Notes: generated by a model from the sequence alone, not told the origin. A stretch of DNA of 64,000 bases from Dyella_B humi (GCF_044904605.1 NZ_JADIKI010000023.1:1-64000), one strand, 5' to 3'. Counted from the first letter of the stretch, positions 24,605-34,602 are shown. Numbers and translations are program-made.

Positions 24605-26446
24605 ATGGAGCGCTTGAAGGGGAAAAGACGGGCGGAACCGCTTATCCGCGCCGGCTTTCTGCTGCTGCTGATCGCATGCGGCCTAGCCACGTTCGCCACG
24701 ATCAGCAGCGAGCGGGCCGACAAATGGGTGACCCACACGCTGCGTGTGCGTGAGGCGATCATCAAGCTCTATAGCGACGTGCGCGATGCGGAAACCGGGC
24801 AACGCGGTTTTCTCTTGACGAAGGATCCGAACTATCTGCAGCCGTACGCACGAGCACGTGCGGATATCCCCGCAACGGAATCGCTGCTGTCCTCGCTGAT
24901 ATCCGACAACCCGTCCCAAACCGCCCTGCTCACCCAGCTTCATACACTTATCGGCAAGAAGCTGGATGAGCTGCAACAAACGGTACAACTGAATACGCAG
25001 CGCGACGACGGCGCTGCATTGAATCTCGTCAAGACCGGCGCCGGTCGCCAATTAATGGACGACATTCAAGCCCTGACACAACAGCTGGATCAGAATGAAG
25101 CTGCTCTGCTTGATCAACGGCTCAATACATCACGCCGCACCCGGCTCATCCTTCTGATATCGACGCTATTCTCCGCACTGCTGGCCGGCTTGCTTGCCTA
25201 TCGCGTGCACCGCGAAGGCGCAGCTCGCCAGCAGGTGATCGAGGAGAAAAATCAGGCTCTGGAGGAACAGATTCAGCAGCGCGAAACTGTCGAAATGCGG
25301 CTGCGGCAGGTCCAGAAAATGGAAGCCATGGGTCAGCTCACCGGGGGTATCGCGCACGATTTCAACAATATGCTGGCGATCATTGTCGGCAACCTGGAAA
25401 TGTCGACTCGCCAACTCGGTAGAGGAGATGAAAACCTGCGGGACATGGTGTCGCGTGCCCTGAGCGCGGCCATGCGCGGTGCCGATTTGACTAAGCGCCT
25501 GCTGGCGTTTTCGCGCATGCAGGCGCTGCGGCCGAAATCGGTGGATGTGAATGACTGCGTGCGCAGCATGCTGATGATCCTGCAGCGCACGCTCGGCGAG
25601 GACATCCATATCGAAAACACGCTTGGCTCCGGGCTATGGCGTGCCTTCATCGATCGTCCGCAGTTGGAAAGCGCCCTGCTCAACCTGGCCGTGAACAGCC
25701 GCGACGCCATGCAGGGCAAAGGGCAACTGACTATCGAAACCTCCAACACGTATCTCGACCAGACATTCGCGAATGCGCGCATCGAGGTGACACCTGGACA
25801 GTACGTCATGGTGGCTGTCACCGACACCGGCAGCGGCATGACGCCGGAGGTGCTCCGACGCGCTTTCGATCCGTTCTTCACCACCAAGGAAATCGGCCAA
25901 GGCACGGGGCTTGGCTTGAGCCAGGTGCATGGTTTCATCAAGCAATCGCACGGCCACGTCCAGATCTATTCCGAGCTTGGCATCGGCACCACGGTAAAAA
26001 TGTATCTTCCGCGTGCATCGGCACAGCAAGATGCGGAAGTGTTCGCTGAGACGATGGTTTTCACCCTCAATGCATCCAAGAAGGTGCTGGTGGTGGAAGA
26101 CGACGATGAGGTACGCCATTTCGTGGTGGCCTGCGTCAACGAGCTGGGCTACGCCGCCATCCCGGCCGAAAGCGCCGATGTGGCGCAACAGAAGCTGGCG
26201 ACCCATCCTGATATTGAACTGCTACTGACGGACGTCGTCATGCCGGGCAAGAACGGCAGACAACTGGTCGAAACTGTTCGTCCCTTCTATCCAAAGCTTC
26301 GTGTGCTCTACATGACCGGATATCCGAGGGATGCGATCGTTCACAACGGCATACTGGATAGCGATGTCAGGCTGATCACCAAGCCTTTCTCGATGCAGGA
26401 GCTTGCGCGTGAGCTGAGATCCGCTTTTGCGGCGGAAGTTGTCTAG
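24605..26446 (+). CDS. CHASE3 hybrid sensor histidine kinase with receiver
   Basis: From the ATG at 24605 (after CAGGGGC) the product is 613 residues: a transmembrane helix near 17-34, a periplasmic CHASE3 domain (DVRDAETGQRGFLLTKDPNYL), a second transmembrane helix near 180-200, a HisKA domain with phospho-acceptor H251 in LTGGIAHDFNNMLAIIVGN, an HATPase_c domain (DTGSGMTPEVLRRAFDPFF; GTGLGLSQVHGF) and a C-terminal receiver (VLVVEDDDEV; LLTDVVMPG; LYMTGYP; TKPFS). The H-box with DFNN is typical of NtrB-like hybrid kinases. No separate response regulator lies next to it. Confidence 0.93.
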   Translation: MERLKGKRRAEPLIRAGFLLLLIACGLATFATISSERADKWVTHTLRVREAIIKLYSDVRDAETGQRGFLLTKDPNYLQPYARARADIPATESLLSSLISDNPSQTALLTQLHTLIGKKLDELQQTVQLNTQRDDGAALNLVKTGAGRQLMDDIQALTQQLDQNEAALLDQRLNTSRRTRLILLISTLFSALLAGLLAYRVHREGAARQQVIEEKNQALEEQIQQRETVEMRLRQVQKMEAMGQLTGGIAHDFNNMLAIIVGNLEMSTRQLGRGDENLRDMVSRALSAAMRGADLTKRLLAFSRMQALRPKSVDVNDCVRSMLMILQRTLGEDIHIENTLGSGLWRAFIDRPQLESALLNLAVNSRDAMQGKGQLTIETSNTYLDQTFANARIEVTPGQYVMVAVTDTGSGMTPEVLRRAFDPFFTTKEIGQGTGLGLSQVHGFIKQSHGHVQIYSELGIGTTVKMYLPRASAQQDAEVFAETMVFTLNASKKVLVVEDDDEVRHFVVACVNELGYAAIPAESADVAQQKLATHPDIELLLTDVVMPGKNGRQLVETVRPFYPKLRVLYMTGYPRDAIVHNGILDSDVRLITKPFSMQELARELRSAFAAEVV

Positions 26447-26520
26447 GCACATTGGGCAAGACAGCGTTTTCACACCATCGTCCGATGCGAAGACTTGCAA
26501 AGAAAGTCCCTGAGTGAATT

Positions 26521-26655
26521 CCTCTCCCTCCCGGAGAGGGTGCCGGTAGGCGGGTGAGGGTTCGGGCGACGCATGGTGCTGACTTCTTCTGCAAGTCGTT
26601 GTGATCGCGCGCTGATCGTACCCTCACCCCAACCCCTCTCCCGGAGGTAGAGGGG
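26521..26655. repeat. Palindromic repeat, family E (ctctccctcccggagaggg type)
   Basis: A left arm (26521-26560: CTCTCC-CTCC-GGAGAG hairpin plus GGCGGGTGAGGG) is matched inverted by a right arm (26621-26655: CCCTCACCCC, then CCCCTCTCCCGGAGG). The centre of about 60 bases is unrelated. It fills the 278-bp space between the kinase and the hydrolase, which run toward each other, and may work as a bidirectional terminator. Confidence 0.6.
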
Positions 26656-26724
26656 TTCATGCTGCAAACTTCCCCGGATGGCTGTGGGCTTTCCGGAACG
26701 GCGATCAGGCAAGATTAGACCGCC

Positions 26725-27549
26725 CTACCCGCGCACGAAGTCCAACAAATCCTGATTGATCACATCAGCATGGGTAGTAAGCATCCCATGTGGATACCCG
26801 GAATAGATCTTCAAGCTGCCATGCTTGAGCAACTTAGCCGACAGCAAAGCGGCATCCTTGTAAGGGACGATTTGGTCATCGTCGCCTTGCAACACCAGTG
26901 TGGGCACGTCGATAGCTTTTAGATCTTCCGTGAAGTCGGTTTCCGAAAACGCCTTGATGCCTTCGTAATGGGCCTTGGCCCCACCGTTCATGCCCTGGCG
27001 CCACCAGTTCTGAATGACGCCTTCGAGCGGTTTCGCGCCGGGACGATTGAATCCATAGAAAGGCCCCGCCGCCACATCCCGATAGAATTGCGCGCGATTC
27101 GCGGCGAGATCCCTGCGAAAGCCGTCGAAAACCTCGATCGGCAGTCCGTCGGGATTGCTGGCGGTTTTCAACATGAGCGGCGGTACCGCCGACACAAGCA
27201 CCGCCTTGGCCACGCGTCCATTGCCGTGCCGCGCAACGTAGCGCGTCACCTCGCCGCCACCGGTGGAATGACCGATATGGATGGCATCTTTCAGATCGAG
27301 TGCCTCTGCGAGCGCCGCTACATCAGCCGCGTAATGATCCATGTCGTGCCCGTCCGACACCTGGCTGGAGCGGCCATGTCCGCGTCGATCGTGAGCGATA
27401 ACACGGTAGCCCTGCAGCACAAAGAACATCATTTGCGCATCCCAGTCATCGGAACTGAGCGGCCAGCCGTGGTGAAACACAATGGGCTGACCGTGACCCC
27501 AATCTTTGTAGAAAATGGATACGCCGTCTTTCGTAGTGATCGTACTCAT
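26725..27549 (-). CDS. Alpha/beta hydrolase, non-heme haloperoxidase family
   Basis: From the ATG at 27549, preceded by GAAGGAAA, the product is 274 residues and begins MSTITTKDGVSIFYKDWG, the standard opening of cofactor-free haloperoxidase/perhydrolase enzymes. It shows VFHHGWPLSSDDWD, AHDRRGHGRSS, the serine elbow IHIGHSTGGGEVTRYVARHG, LVLQGDDDQIVPY and the final SGYPHGMLTTH histidine, so the triad is complete. Such enzymes make peracids or act as esterases. A longer in-frame extension to 27738 exists but lacks a ribosome site. Confidence 0.88.
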   Translation of the reverse strand: MSTITTKDGVSIFYKDWGHGQPIVFHHGWPLSSDDWDAQMMFFVLQGYRVIAHDRRGHGRSSQVSDGHDMDHYAADVAALAEALDLKDAIHIGHSTGGGEVTRYVARHGNGRVAKAVLVSAVPPLMLKTASNPDGLPIEVFDGFRRDLAANRAQFYRDVAAGPFYGFNRPGAKPLEGVIQNWWRQGMNGGAKAHYEGIKAFSETDFTEDLKAIDVPTLVLQGDDDQIVPYKDAALLSAKLLKHGSLKIYSGYPHGMLTTHADVINQDLLDFVRG

Positions 27550-27727
27550 GAGCTGATTTCCTTCAAGGATGGAAGCCGAGGCCGGAACCATCGATCGGTG
27601 GGATATGCAACGCGAGCAGCAAGCGGCGGCACTCCATAAAAACGGATCCGACGCCGAGCCAATGCAATGTACACCCCGAAACGTTGCGGTCACTTTGCAA
27701 GCGCCGGGCTTCATCCCCGAGGATCTT

Positions 27728-28135
27728 TCAAAGACCATGTCTCAACGGCGCGAGCCGGCCGGACTTCCCGCCACCATCCGTCAAACGCAGGCCGTCGTAA
27801 CGACAGACATCGAGATTCGGATAGACCATCTCCCGACCATCGAGGAATGTCACGCGAACATCGCGCAGGCATCCACCGGCGGGCACCTCCACCATGATCG
27901 ACGTGAGCCCACCCTGCAGCGGCGTGCTGAACGCGGTGTCCTGAAAGGGCGCACTCTGCGCCGGCGCGAAAGCCAGCGCCGTCACGCTGTCGAACGTGGC
28001 GTTGACGAGATGGAAATGACGCGTGGGCTTGCGCGAGTCGCCCGCAGGCGTGGCACAGGCGGAAAGTGTTGCGAGCATGGTGCAGACCAAGACCGCAATG
28101 GCCGTGATGGACACGGTAAAACGGGGGACATGCAT
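27728..28135 (-). CDS. Putative lipoprotein, function unknown
   Basis: Starting at the ATG at 28135 (GGAGAG upstream), the product is 135 residues with a lipoprotein signal ending LATLSAC at a lipobox cysteine. The mature part has two further cysteines (GGCLRDVRVTF; LDVCRYDGLRL) that could pair. The block HFHLVNATFDSVTALAFAP is followed by a cupredoxin- or PEP-like beta core, but no family is certain. It lies 178 bp behind the haloperoxidase start, same strand. Confidence 0.7.
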   Translation of the reverse strand: MHVPRFTVSITAIAVLVCTMLATLSACATPAGDSRKPTRHFHLVNATFDSVTALAFAPAQSAPFQDTAFSTPLQGGLTSIMVEVPAGGCLRDVRVTFLDGREMVYPNLDVCRYDGLRLTDGGGKSGRLAPLRHGL

Positions 28136-28352
28136 GGCGGCTCTCCGGGCAAATGGCGGTGTGGCCGCCGCGTGCCATACGTCATGCACGGACGACGGAC
28201 ACCGTTATCGAACCCGTTTTCCGCTACGCCTTGAAAGCGATCCGGGGCGAATCGTCGTAGCGCGGTGACGAATCGTAGTGGCCGTGCGACTTGCTTTTCT
28301 CCGCTGATCACGACGCCTAAGATGTAGCGACGATCCGCCAGGACAGACTGCG

Positions 28353-29468
28353 ATGAAGGTGCGCCTTGGCAACACGGACATCGACCTGGCCCGCTACCTC
28401 GGCCTATGGACGGCCATGGTCGGGGTCTTCGCCGTGCAGGGACTTTTGCATGATCTGTTCATCAGCAGACAGCTCTGGTCACCCTGGGATTATCTGCGCT
28501 GGTCCATGATCCAGTGGTACACATGGGCCGCGCTCGCGCCGCTGGTATTTCGCCTGGCCGAGAAATATCCCATCCAGGCGCCCGTGCGCCTTCGCGGCCT
28601 CGGCATCCAACTGCCGCTGAGCTTTGGCGTGACGATGCTGGCGATGATCATCGGCGCGCTCATTTCCACGCTGTTCGAACCCAGCTCGTTTATCGAACAA
28701 ATATGGCAATTCCTCGGCCAGCACTTTGCCACGGGGCTGCTTACCTATTGGACACTGTTTGCGATTCAACAAGCCATGGCGTTCTACGCCGAGAAAGCGC
28801 GCCGCGAACTGGAAGCGAGCAAGCTGGCAACCGAACTCGCGCAATCGCGCTTGCAGGCACTCAAGTCGCAACTGCAGCCGCATTTCCTGTTCAACACGCT
28901 GCACGCCATCGCCACCTTGCTGGACGAAGATACGCTGTCGGCCGAAGACATGCTGCTGCGCCTGAGTGATCTGCTGCGCGCCTTCCTGGAAGATTACGAC
29001 GGCCAGGAAATCAGCCTGCGGCGAGAGCTGGTGCTGCTGGACCTCTACCTCGGCATCCAGCGTATGCGCTTCAAGGACCGCCTGACCACGCAGATCTACA
29101 TCAGCCCTGACACGCTGCATTGCGCCGTGCCCAGTTTGATTCTGCAACCGATCGTGGAAAACGCCATTCGCCATGGCATCGGCGAACGCATCGGCGTGGA
29201 CTGCATCGAGATCGAAAGCTGCCGCGAGAACGACAGCCTCTGTATCGACGTGCGCAACCGCAACAGCGTTCTGGAAACCGAGAAGACATCGACATCCGGG
29301 CACGGCATTGGCCTTTCCAATACGGCGCTGCGTCTACGCGAACTGTATGGCGATGCCGCGCAGGTGCGCCTGGAGATGATTTGGCCACAAGGCGTGGTCT
29401 GCCGCTTGCGCCTGCCCTTCCGTGAAATGGAAGAGCCCGACGACGCGCCCGAGGTGGTCACGGCATGA
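28353..29468 (+). CDS. LytS/YehU-type sensor histidine kinase
   Basis: This 371-residue protein has four N-terminal membrane helices (about 13-145), a coiled linker (EKARRELEASKLATELAQSRLQ) and the His_kinase domain with H177 in LKSQLQPHFLFNTLHAIATLL, the LytS/AlgZ signature, followed by ILQPIVENAIRHGI (N-box) and GHGIGLSNTALRLRELYG (G-box). It phosphorylates a LytTR regulator, here the next gene, which it overlaps by four bases. AGGAC precedes the ATG. Confidence 0.93.
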   Translation: MKVRLGNTDIDLARYLGLWTAMVGVFAVQGLLHDLFISRQLWSPWDYLRWSMIQWYTWAALAPLVFRLAEKYPIQAPVRLRGLGIQLPLSFGVTMLAMIIGALISTLFEPSSFIEQIWQFLGQHFATGLLTYWTLFAIQQAMAFYAEKARRELEASKLATELAQSRLQALKSQLQPHFLFNTLHAIATLLDEDTLSAEDMLLRLSDLLRAFLEDYDGQEISLRRELVLLDLYLGIQRMRFKDRLTTQIYISPDTLHCAVPSLILQPIVENAIRHGIGERIGVDCIEIESCRENDSLCIDVRNRNSVLETEKTSTSGHGIGLSNTALRLRELYGDAAQVRLEMIWPQGVVCRLRLPFREMEEPDDAPEVVTA

Positions 29469-30253
29469 CGATCACCACGCTCGTCGTGGACGATGAGCCG
29501 ATCGCACGACACGCGATCGTTCGCTTGTTGCGCAACGATCCGGACATTGAACTGGCCGGCGAATGCGGCGATGGGGCCTCGGCCGTGCAGGCGATCCGCC
29601 AGTATTCCCCCGACCTGGTGTTTCTGGACGTGCAGATGCCTGCGATCACGGGTATCGAAGTGGTAGAAACCATCGGCGCCGCGCGCATGCCGGCCATCGT
29701 GTTCGTCACGGCCTACGAGCAATACGCCGTGCGCGCGTTCGAAGCGAATGCCGTGGATTACCTGGTAAAACCCTTCAGCCGCGAACGCTTCGCCGATTCG
29801 CTATCGCGCGTAAAGCAACGACTTGCCGCTCGCGATAGCGATGGGGAATTATCTTCCGCGCGCATCCTGCAGGCACTACAAGCCTTACGCCAGCGCGACA
29901 ATTATCTCGAACGCGTTCCCGTGCGCATTGACGAGCACATTGTTTTCGTCGACGTCGACGACATCGTATGGATCAAGGCCAGCGGCAACACCGTACTGCT
30001 TCACTTGGCCGACCGCGTCCATGAGCTGCGGGAAACCATGACCGCGCTGTCCGCACGCCTCGATCCCCGCCACTTCGCACGCGTGCATCGCTCGGCCATC
30101 ATCAACGTACGCCGCGTCCAGGCCATCCACCCATGGTTCAACGGTTACCACGTCGTCACGATGGATACCGGCCAGAAGCTGCGCATGAGCCGTTATCAGC
30201 ATGAGGCGTTTTTACAGCTTGTTTCGACCAGGGACACGAAGCGGGAAGAATAG
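29465..30253 (+). CDS. LytTR family response regulator
   Basis: The 262-residue product has a CheY-like receiver (residues 1-120, VVDDEPIARHAIVRLL, phospho-acceptor D55 in DLVFLDVQMPA, FVTAYEQYAVRAFEANAVDYLVKPF) and a C-terminal LytTR DNA-binding domain (from about 155: RVPVRIDEHIVFVDVDDIVWIKASGNTVLLH, RVHRSAIINVRRVQAIHPWFNGYHVV). The four-base ATGA overlap with the kinase means translational coupling. Such pairs often govern envelope or transport genes; the target here is unknown. Confidence 0.93.
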   Translation: MTITTLVVDDEPIARHAIVRLLRNDPDIELAGECGDGASAVQAIRQYSPDLVFLDVQMPAITGIEVVETIGAARMPAIVFVTAYEQYAVRAFEANAVDYLVKPFSRERFADSLSRVKQRLAARDSDGELSSARILQALQALRQRDNYLERVPVRIDEHIVFVDVDDIVWIKASGNTVLLHLADRVHELRETMTALSARLDPRHFARVHRSAIINVRRVQAIHPWFNGYHVVTMDTGQKLRMSRYQHEAFLQLVSTRDTKREE

Positions 30254-30442
30254 CTAGCCGCTTCCGGGCCAGAGTATCGCCTGGGCCACGATGACATGCT
30301 CGCCATTGAACGTCGCCGCCGGGGAGCCATACAGCTGGTAGCCAAGGCTCAAAGCTTCGGAAACGCGTTGGCAAAACGTTGCGTCGTCGTTGCCTGTCAA
30401 CAATCGATAGCGCGGAAGACCGTCAGGGGGCAAGTCTGTCAT
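30254..30442 (-). CDS. DUF1737 domain protein
   Basis: A 62-residue protein (LPRYRLLTGNDDATFCQRVS, EALSLGYQLYGSPAATFNG, VIVAQAILWP) matches the small DUF1737 family of unknown function, in which one such domain per protein is normal. Its stop abuts the LytTR stop, so the genes converge with no space. Confidence 0.8.
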   Translation of the reverse strand: MTDLPPDGLPRYRLLTGNDDATFCQRVSEALSLGYQLYGSPAATFNGEHVIVAQAILWPGSG

Positions 30443-30697
30443 TGGGATTCCTCTACGTTGCTTTGAGTCATTGGCGTCTACTTGGGGTCAAGAACGGCCA
30501 TTGGCCCTTCCTACCCTGACCCCAGCAGCCTTCTACATTACCGCGCCGCGAAGCCGGCCTGACGCCCTGAGCACGTGGCATCTGCTTCGAAACACAAACC
30601 TGCGCTATTGTTCGCCCCATACCTGTAGCGCGCGCGGACGCGCCATACACAGGGACGTTCAGGCGAAAAGCATGAGCGAACAGGAGGCCAGGGGACG

Positions 30698-33640
30698 TTG
30701 AAAGTAGGGTCGGATAGCTCAGCGATCGAATCTTGGCGGGTTCGGAGCCGCTGGCGTAGAGCGGTGGTAATCGTTGCCTGGTTCCTCATGCTGGGGTTGG
30801 CCGCGTGCGCGCATGGCCAAGCCATCAGCCTCGCCTCCTTCACCCAGGCCCAGGGCCTGGGCAGCCTGGAAGACAACTGCCTGCTGCAGGATCGCCAAGG
30901 CTTCGTGTACGTGTGCACGGAGAACGGGCTGTTCCGCTTCGACGGCCATGCTTTTCAACGCATCGGTGCGGCAAGCGGTTTGCACGGCAACTTCATTTCG
31001 GCACTGCACCAGGACAGCGCAGGTCGCCTGTGGGTGGGCACGCGGTCGGGACTCTACGTAGGCGATGGCCAGCACTTCGCTTCCGCCGACGAACCGGCAC
31101 ACCTCCTGTCGACCGATCCAGGCGCCATGCTCGCCGATTTGGACGGCCATTTGTATGCGGTGAGTCAGCATCACCTGTGGGTGATCGAATCCACGGCGAC
31201 GGGATGGCGCGTGCGTCCACGCTTCGATGCAGCGGCTCTGCACGCGACACCGGCGCTAGCGGACATCACCAGCGTCTTCAGTGATGGACATGCGTTGTGG
31301 TTCGGCTGCGGTAAATCGCTGTGCCAACTGGTCGGCACGCAACTGCGTGTTTGGGATGAACGCAAAGGCATTCCCGCGGACACCTGGACATCCTACCTTC
31401 GTACTCACGACGGCACGCTATGGGTACGCAGTCCGCGTTACATCCGCACGCTGTATCCTGGCAGCGTCACTTTTACGAACCATGATCTGTCCGGCGCACG
31501 CGTGGTTACTGCGTACCTGGACATGATCGAGGATGACCAGGGCCGCCTGCTTACTCGCGCCAACGACGGCCTGGCGCGTTGGGACGGCCACAGTTGGCGC
31601 ATCTTCGGTACGGGCAACGGTCTGCCCGACATTGGCATCGATGCATTGCTGTACGACCGCAGCCACGTGTTGTGGATCGGCACCTACGGTCGCGGCGTAT
31701 TGCAGTGGCGTGGCTATGAACAGATCGAAAGCTGGCAGGGCGCGCAGGGTTTGGATAGCAGCCCCAGTTGGGCGATCGCACGCGCCTCCGATGGTGCACT
31801 ATGGATTGGCAATGAGCTGGGCGGCAGCATGCTCGCACCGGGTGCGTCGCGGCTCGTACCTTGGCCCTTGAAAGCGCCGCCGTTGGCGCAGGAGACCACT
31901 GGGCTGCAAAAACTGCCCGATGGCGACATGCTGGTCGCCTATTACTCGGGCGAATTGCTGCGTTATCACGCTCGACAGGGCATCACCGAGGAAGTCGCGC
32001 ATTCGCCCGCCTACATCCGCGACATGGAGCAAGACAGCCATGGGCTGATATGGCTTTGCACCGAGCGCGGGTTGTACGTCTATGACGGCCACACACTGCG
32101 ACATGCGGGCGACAACGTGGTTCCGGACGATGTGTTTTCCGATATGACGGAAGATGCACAAGGCCGGCTGTGGTTCGCTGGCGATACCGGTTTGTTTCGC
32201 CTCGAGCACGGTCGATGGACGCGTATACGCGTCATCGGCGCGCCATCCGATGGGGACTTCAGGCATTTGGATGCACCACCTGATGGTGGTCTCTACCTGT
32301 CCGGCAATTTCAACGGTCTGTGGCGTGGTCGCGTAACCAGCGATGACACGATCACGGTGCAACATGTTGCGGACAACTTGCTCGACGATACACGCGTCTA
32401 TTTCATCGAGCACGACCGCCGCGGCTGGCTGTGGATCGGCGGGACTGACGGCGTGGAACTCTTTAACGGCCAGCGCTGGCGTCGTCTTACCGAAGACGAT
32501 GGCCTGATCTGGGACGACATCGGCGAGAACGCCTTCTTCGAGGACAGCGACGGCTCGGTGTGGATCGGTACCACCAATGGCGTCTCACACATCCTGCACC
32601 CGGCCTCGCTGGCGGCACCCGATCCGTTGACCGTGAGTATCGCCGGCCTGAACCTGGGTGGCGTGGCGCAAGCGCCGGCGTCCACCTATCGCTTCGACTA
32701 CGCACCCGAGCAGCCACTTACCTTGCATCTCGCCACGCTGGGCGCGCCTACGCGTCGCACCTTGCAATATCGCTATCGCCTGCAAGGCCTGGAACACAAC
32801 TGGGTGAATTCAGATCGGCCACAAATCGACTATCCGCCGCTTCCGCCGGGCGATTTCGTGTTCGAACTAGCTGCCTACGATCCGGATAGCCGCCAGCTCT
32901 CGCCTGTCGTGCAATTACCGCTGCACATCGTTCCGCCATGGTGGCAACGGACACCGGCGGTGCTGGGTGGTTTGTTGCTGCTTGTACTGGGTATTGCGCT
33001 GGTCTGGCAGTTGCGCACGCAGAATCTGCGTGCTCGCGCACGCACGCTTGAACGCCTGGTGGCACTGCGCACGCGCGAACTGGAAGTGGACAAGCAGGCG
33101 CTGGAGCAAGCGCGCGCCGCGCTATGGCAACAGGCCACACACGATGCGCTGACCAGCTTGCCCAATCGTTCCCATGTGTTGGAAATCCTTACCGAGGCCA
33201 TTGCTCACGCACGCAAACATGACGAACCATTGGCTGTAGCACTGATCGATCTGGATCACTTCAAACACATCAACGATCGCCATGGCCACCTGGCCGGCGA
33301 CGCGGTACTGATCGAAGCTTCGACGCGCTTGCATGATGCGCTGCCAATCGGCGCCTCCCTGGGTCGCTATGGCGGCGAGGAAATCCTGGCTGTGATACCG
33401 GGCGTATCGTGCGACGATCCCGCTCCCTTCGAAACGCTGCGTCGGCATATTGCCGACCGGCCTTTCAGCGGTGACGGAAGCCATGTAGAAATTACCTGCT
33501 CGATCGGCATCGCCTGGCTGCAACAGCAGGATCGCGACGGCTTTGACGTGATACGCCGCGCGGACGCCGCGCTATACGTGGCCAAGACGTCCGGGCGCAA
33601 CCGCGTAGTGGTCGCCGGCAAGCGCTGGGAGATGACGTGA
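30698..33640 (+). CDS. Propeller/Y_Y_Y sensor diguanylate cyclase (GGDEF)
   Basis: At 980 residues this is the longest complete gene here. After a signal/anchor segment (VVIVAWFLMLGLAACAHGQ) come about 14 two-component-regulator-propeller blades, recognisable by repeats such as DRQGFVYVCTENGLFRFDGH, DSAGRLWVGTRSGLYV and RRGWLWIGGTDGVELFNG, then a Y_Y_Y domain (RYRLQGLEHNWVNSD, YPPLPPGDFVFELAAYDPD), a membrane helix (PAVLGGLLLLVLGIALVWQL), a coiled coil and a GGDEF domain with the GGEEI variant (LGRYGGEEILAVIPG). Signalling should be by cyclic di-GMP. The start is a TTG after CAGGAGGCCAGGGG; a GTG further in is possible. Confidence 0.9.
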   Translation: MKVGSDSSAIESWRVRSRWRRAVVIVAWFLMLGLAACAHGQAISLASFTQAQGLGSLEDNCLLQDRQGFVYVCTENGLFRFDGHAFQRIGAASGLHGNFISALHQDSAGRLWVGTRSGLYVGDGQHFASADEPAHLLSTDPGAMLADLDGHLYAVSQHHLWVIESTATGWRVRPRFDAAALHATPALADITSVFSDGHALWFGCGKSLCQLVGTQLRVWDERKGIPADTWTSYLRTHDGTLWVRSPRYIRTLYPGSVTFTNHDLSGARVVTAYLDMIEDDQGRLLTRANDGLARWDGHSWRIFGTGNGLPDIGIDALLYDRSHVLWIGTYGRGVLQWRGYEQIESWQGAQGLDSSPSWAIARASDGALWIGNELGGSMLAPGASRLVPWPLKAPPLAQETTGLQKLPDGDMLVAYYSGELLRYHARQGITEEVAHSPAYIRDMEQDSHGLIWLCTERGLYVYDGHTLRHAGDNVVPDDVFSDMTEDAQGRLWFAGDTGLFRLEHGRWTRIRVIGAPSDGDFRHLDAPPDGGLYLSGNFNGLWRGRVTSDDTITVQHVADNLLDDTRVYFIEHDRRGWLWIGGTDGVELFNGQRWRRLTEDDGLIWDDIGENAFFEDSDGSVWIGTTNGVSHILHPASLAAPDPLTVSIAGLNLGGVAQAPASTYRFDYAPEQPLTLHLATLGAPTRRTLQYRYRLQGLEHNWVNSDRPQIDYPPLPPGDFVFELAAYDPDSRQLSPVVQLPLHIVPPWWQRTPAVLGGLLLLVLGIALVWQLRTQNLRARARTLERLVALRTRELEVDKQALEQARAALWQQATHDALTSLPNRSHVLEILTEAIAHARKHDEPLAVALIDLDHFKHINDRHGHLAGDAVLIEASTRLHDALPIGASLGRYGGEEILAVIPGVSCDDPAPFETLRRHIADRPFSGDGSHVEITCSIGIAWLQQQDRDGFDVIRRADAALYVAKTSGRNRVVVAGKRWEMT

Positions 33641-33653
33641 CGCATCGATGCCG

Positions 33654-34055
33654 TCACGTCAGCGTTTCACCGGGATCGGGCAGCAATGCAAGGTAGAGGG
33701 AATAAGGCAACAGGGAAAGAGGTTGGTCGCCATCCACAGGACCGATATCGAGCCGGCTGCACATGGCAGCGGCGTCCAAGCGAAATTTGAAATAGGCGTG
33801 AATGGTTTCCTCGTCGCGGAGGCGAAGCATGCCATACACATCGCGCCCGTCGTTGTCGACACGCTCGATATCGGTGAAATGCATCAAGCCGATGTTGTCG
33901 CGCGTGAAGTTGAATATGCTCTTTCGCTTACCGCTGTCGAACAACTTGGCGCCCGCCGTAAAGCAGGTTAGCCAGGCAAGCTTGTCGCCGGCTTGTAAGG
34001 CGGCGATCGCCGTGCGGACCGTCGGATGTATGTAAACCCCTGCGCCTATGTCCAT
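33654..34055 (-). CDS. NTF2-like (SnoaL-fold) protein
   Basis: From the ATG at 34055 the product is 133 residues: HPTVRTAIAALQAGDKLAWLTCFTAGAKLFDSG and FIG-like FTRDNIGLMHFTDIERVDNDG, then DEETIHAYFKFRL, the usual cone-shaped NTF2-like pattern of ligand-binding or isomerase proteins. An in-frame start at 34145 would add 30 residues with no better ribosome site, so the start is uncertain. It converges with the diguanylate cyclase. Confidence 0.65.
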   Translation of the reverse strand: MDIGAGVYIHPTVRTAIAALQAGDKLAWLTCFTAGAKLFDSGKRKSIFNFTRDNIGLMHFTDIERVDNDGRDVYGMLRLRDEETIHAYFKFRLDAAAMCSRLDIGPVDGDQPLSLLPYSLYLALLPDPGETLT

Positions 34056-34145
34056 GGGATGCGACGAAGAAGCAATGTTATGCGCATGCTTGATCTTCAC
34101 AAGGCAAGCCGAAGTGAATGACGTCAACTTGCACGCGACATTCAT

Positions 34146-34602
34146 CTATTCATGACGCAACGAACGCGATTAGAAGACGCAGCTCTCACACTTCGTACAC
34201 GCGACAGTCGCCTAGCACCGATCAGTACGTTCTTTACCGAGGGGGGTGATTTTCACTCGTCACACAGAACGTTTTTATGTTGCAGTGTTTCGCACAACAT
34301 GTTTGTACTGGATTGCCCAGCTTCGCTGTTGAAAAGCGCCGCGGCGTTCGCCCATTGCTCCCCGGAAAAACAACGACCCGATTCGCTGTAATGCTTGATG
34401 ATTCGTTGTCCCGACGAAAGCCGGACCAGCGCAAAGCGCGCAGAACGTCCGGGTGCCCTCTCTCGGGGTAAGCGAATGGCCTCCCGCCAGCACGGTCGGA
34501 GTGCGGCAGGCTGCCTTCAGATGAGAACCATTCGTATTGAATCGCGCAAGAAAATGTATGAGAATGCGACCTACTCTCATCTTCGGATAGCTCAGGGGCC
34601 GC
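34146..34602. other. Intergenic stretch with degenerate palindromic repeat
   Basis: About 450 bp without a convincing gene. Around 34404-34430 it holds gttgtcccgacgaaagccgg, a diverged copy of the family A/C repeat arm (compare 48701-48839), followed near 34455 by tctcggggtaag as a decayed second arm. The 3' part must carry the promoter of the flavin cassette; I cannot name its boxes. Confidence 0.45.
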
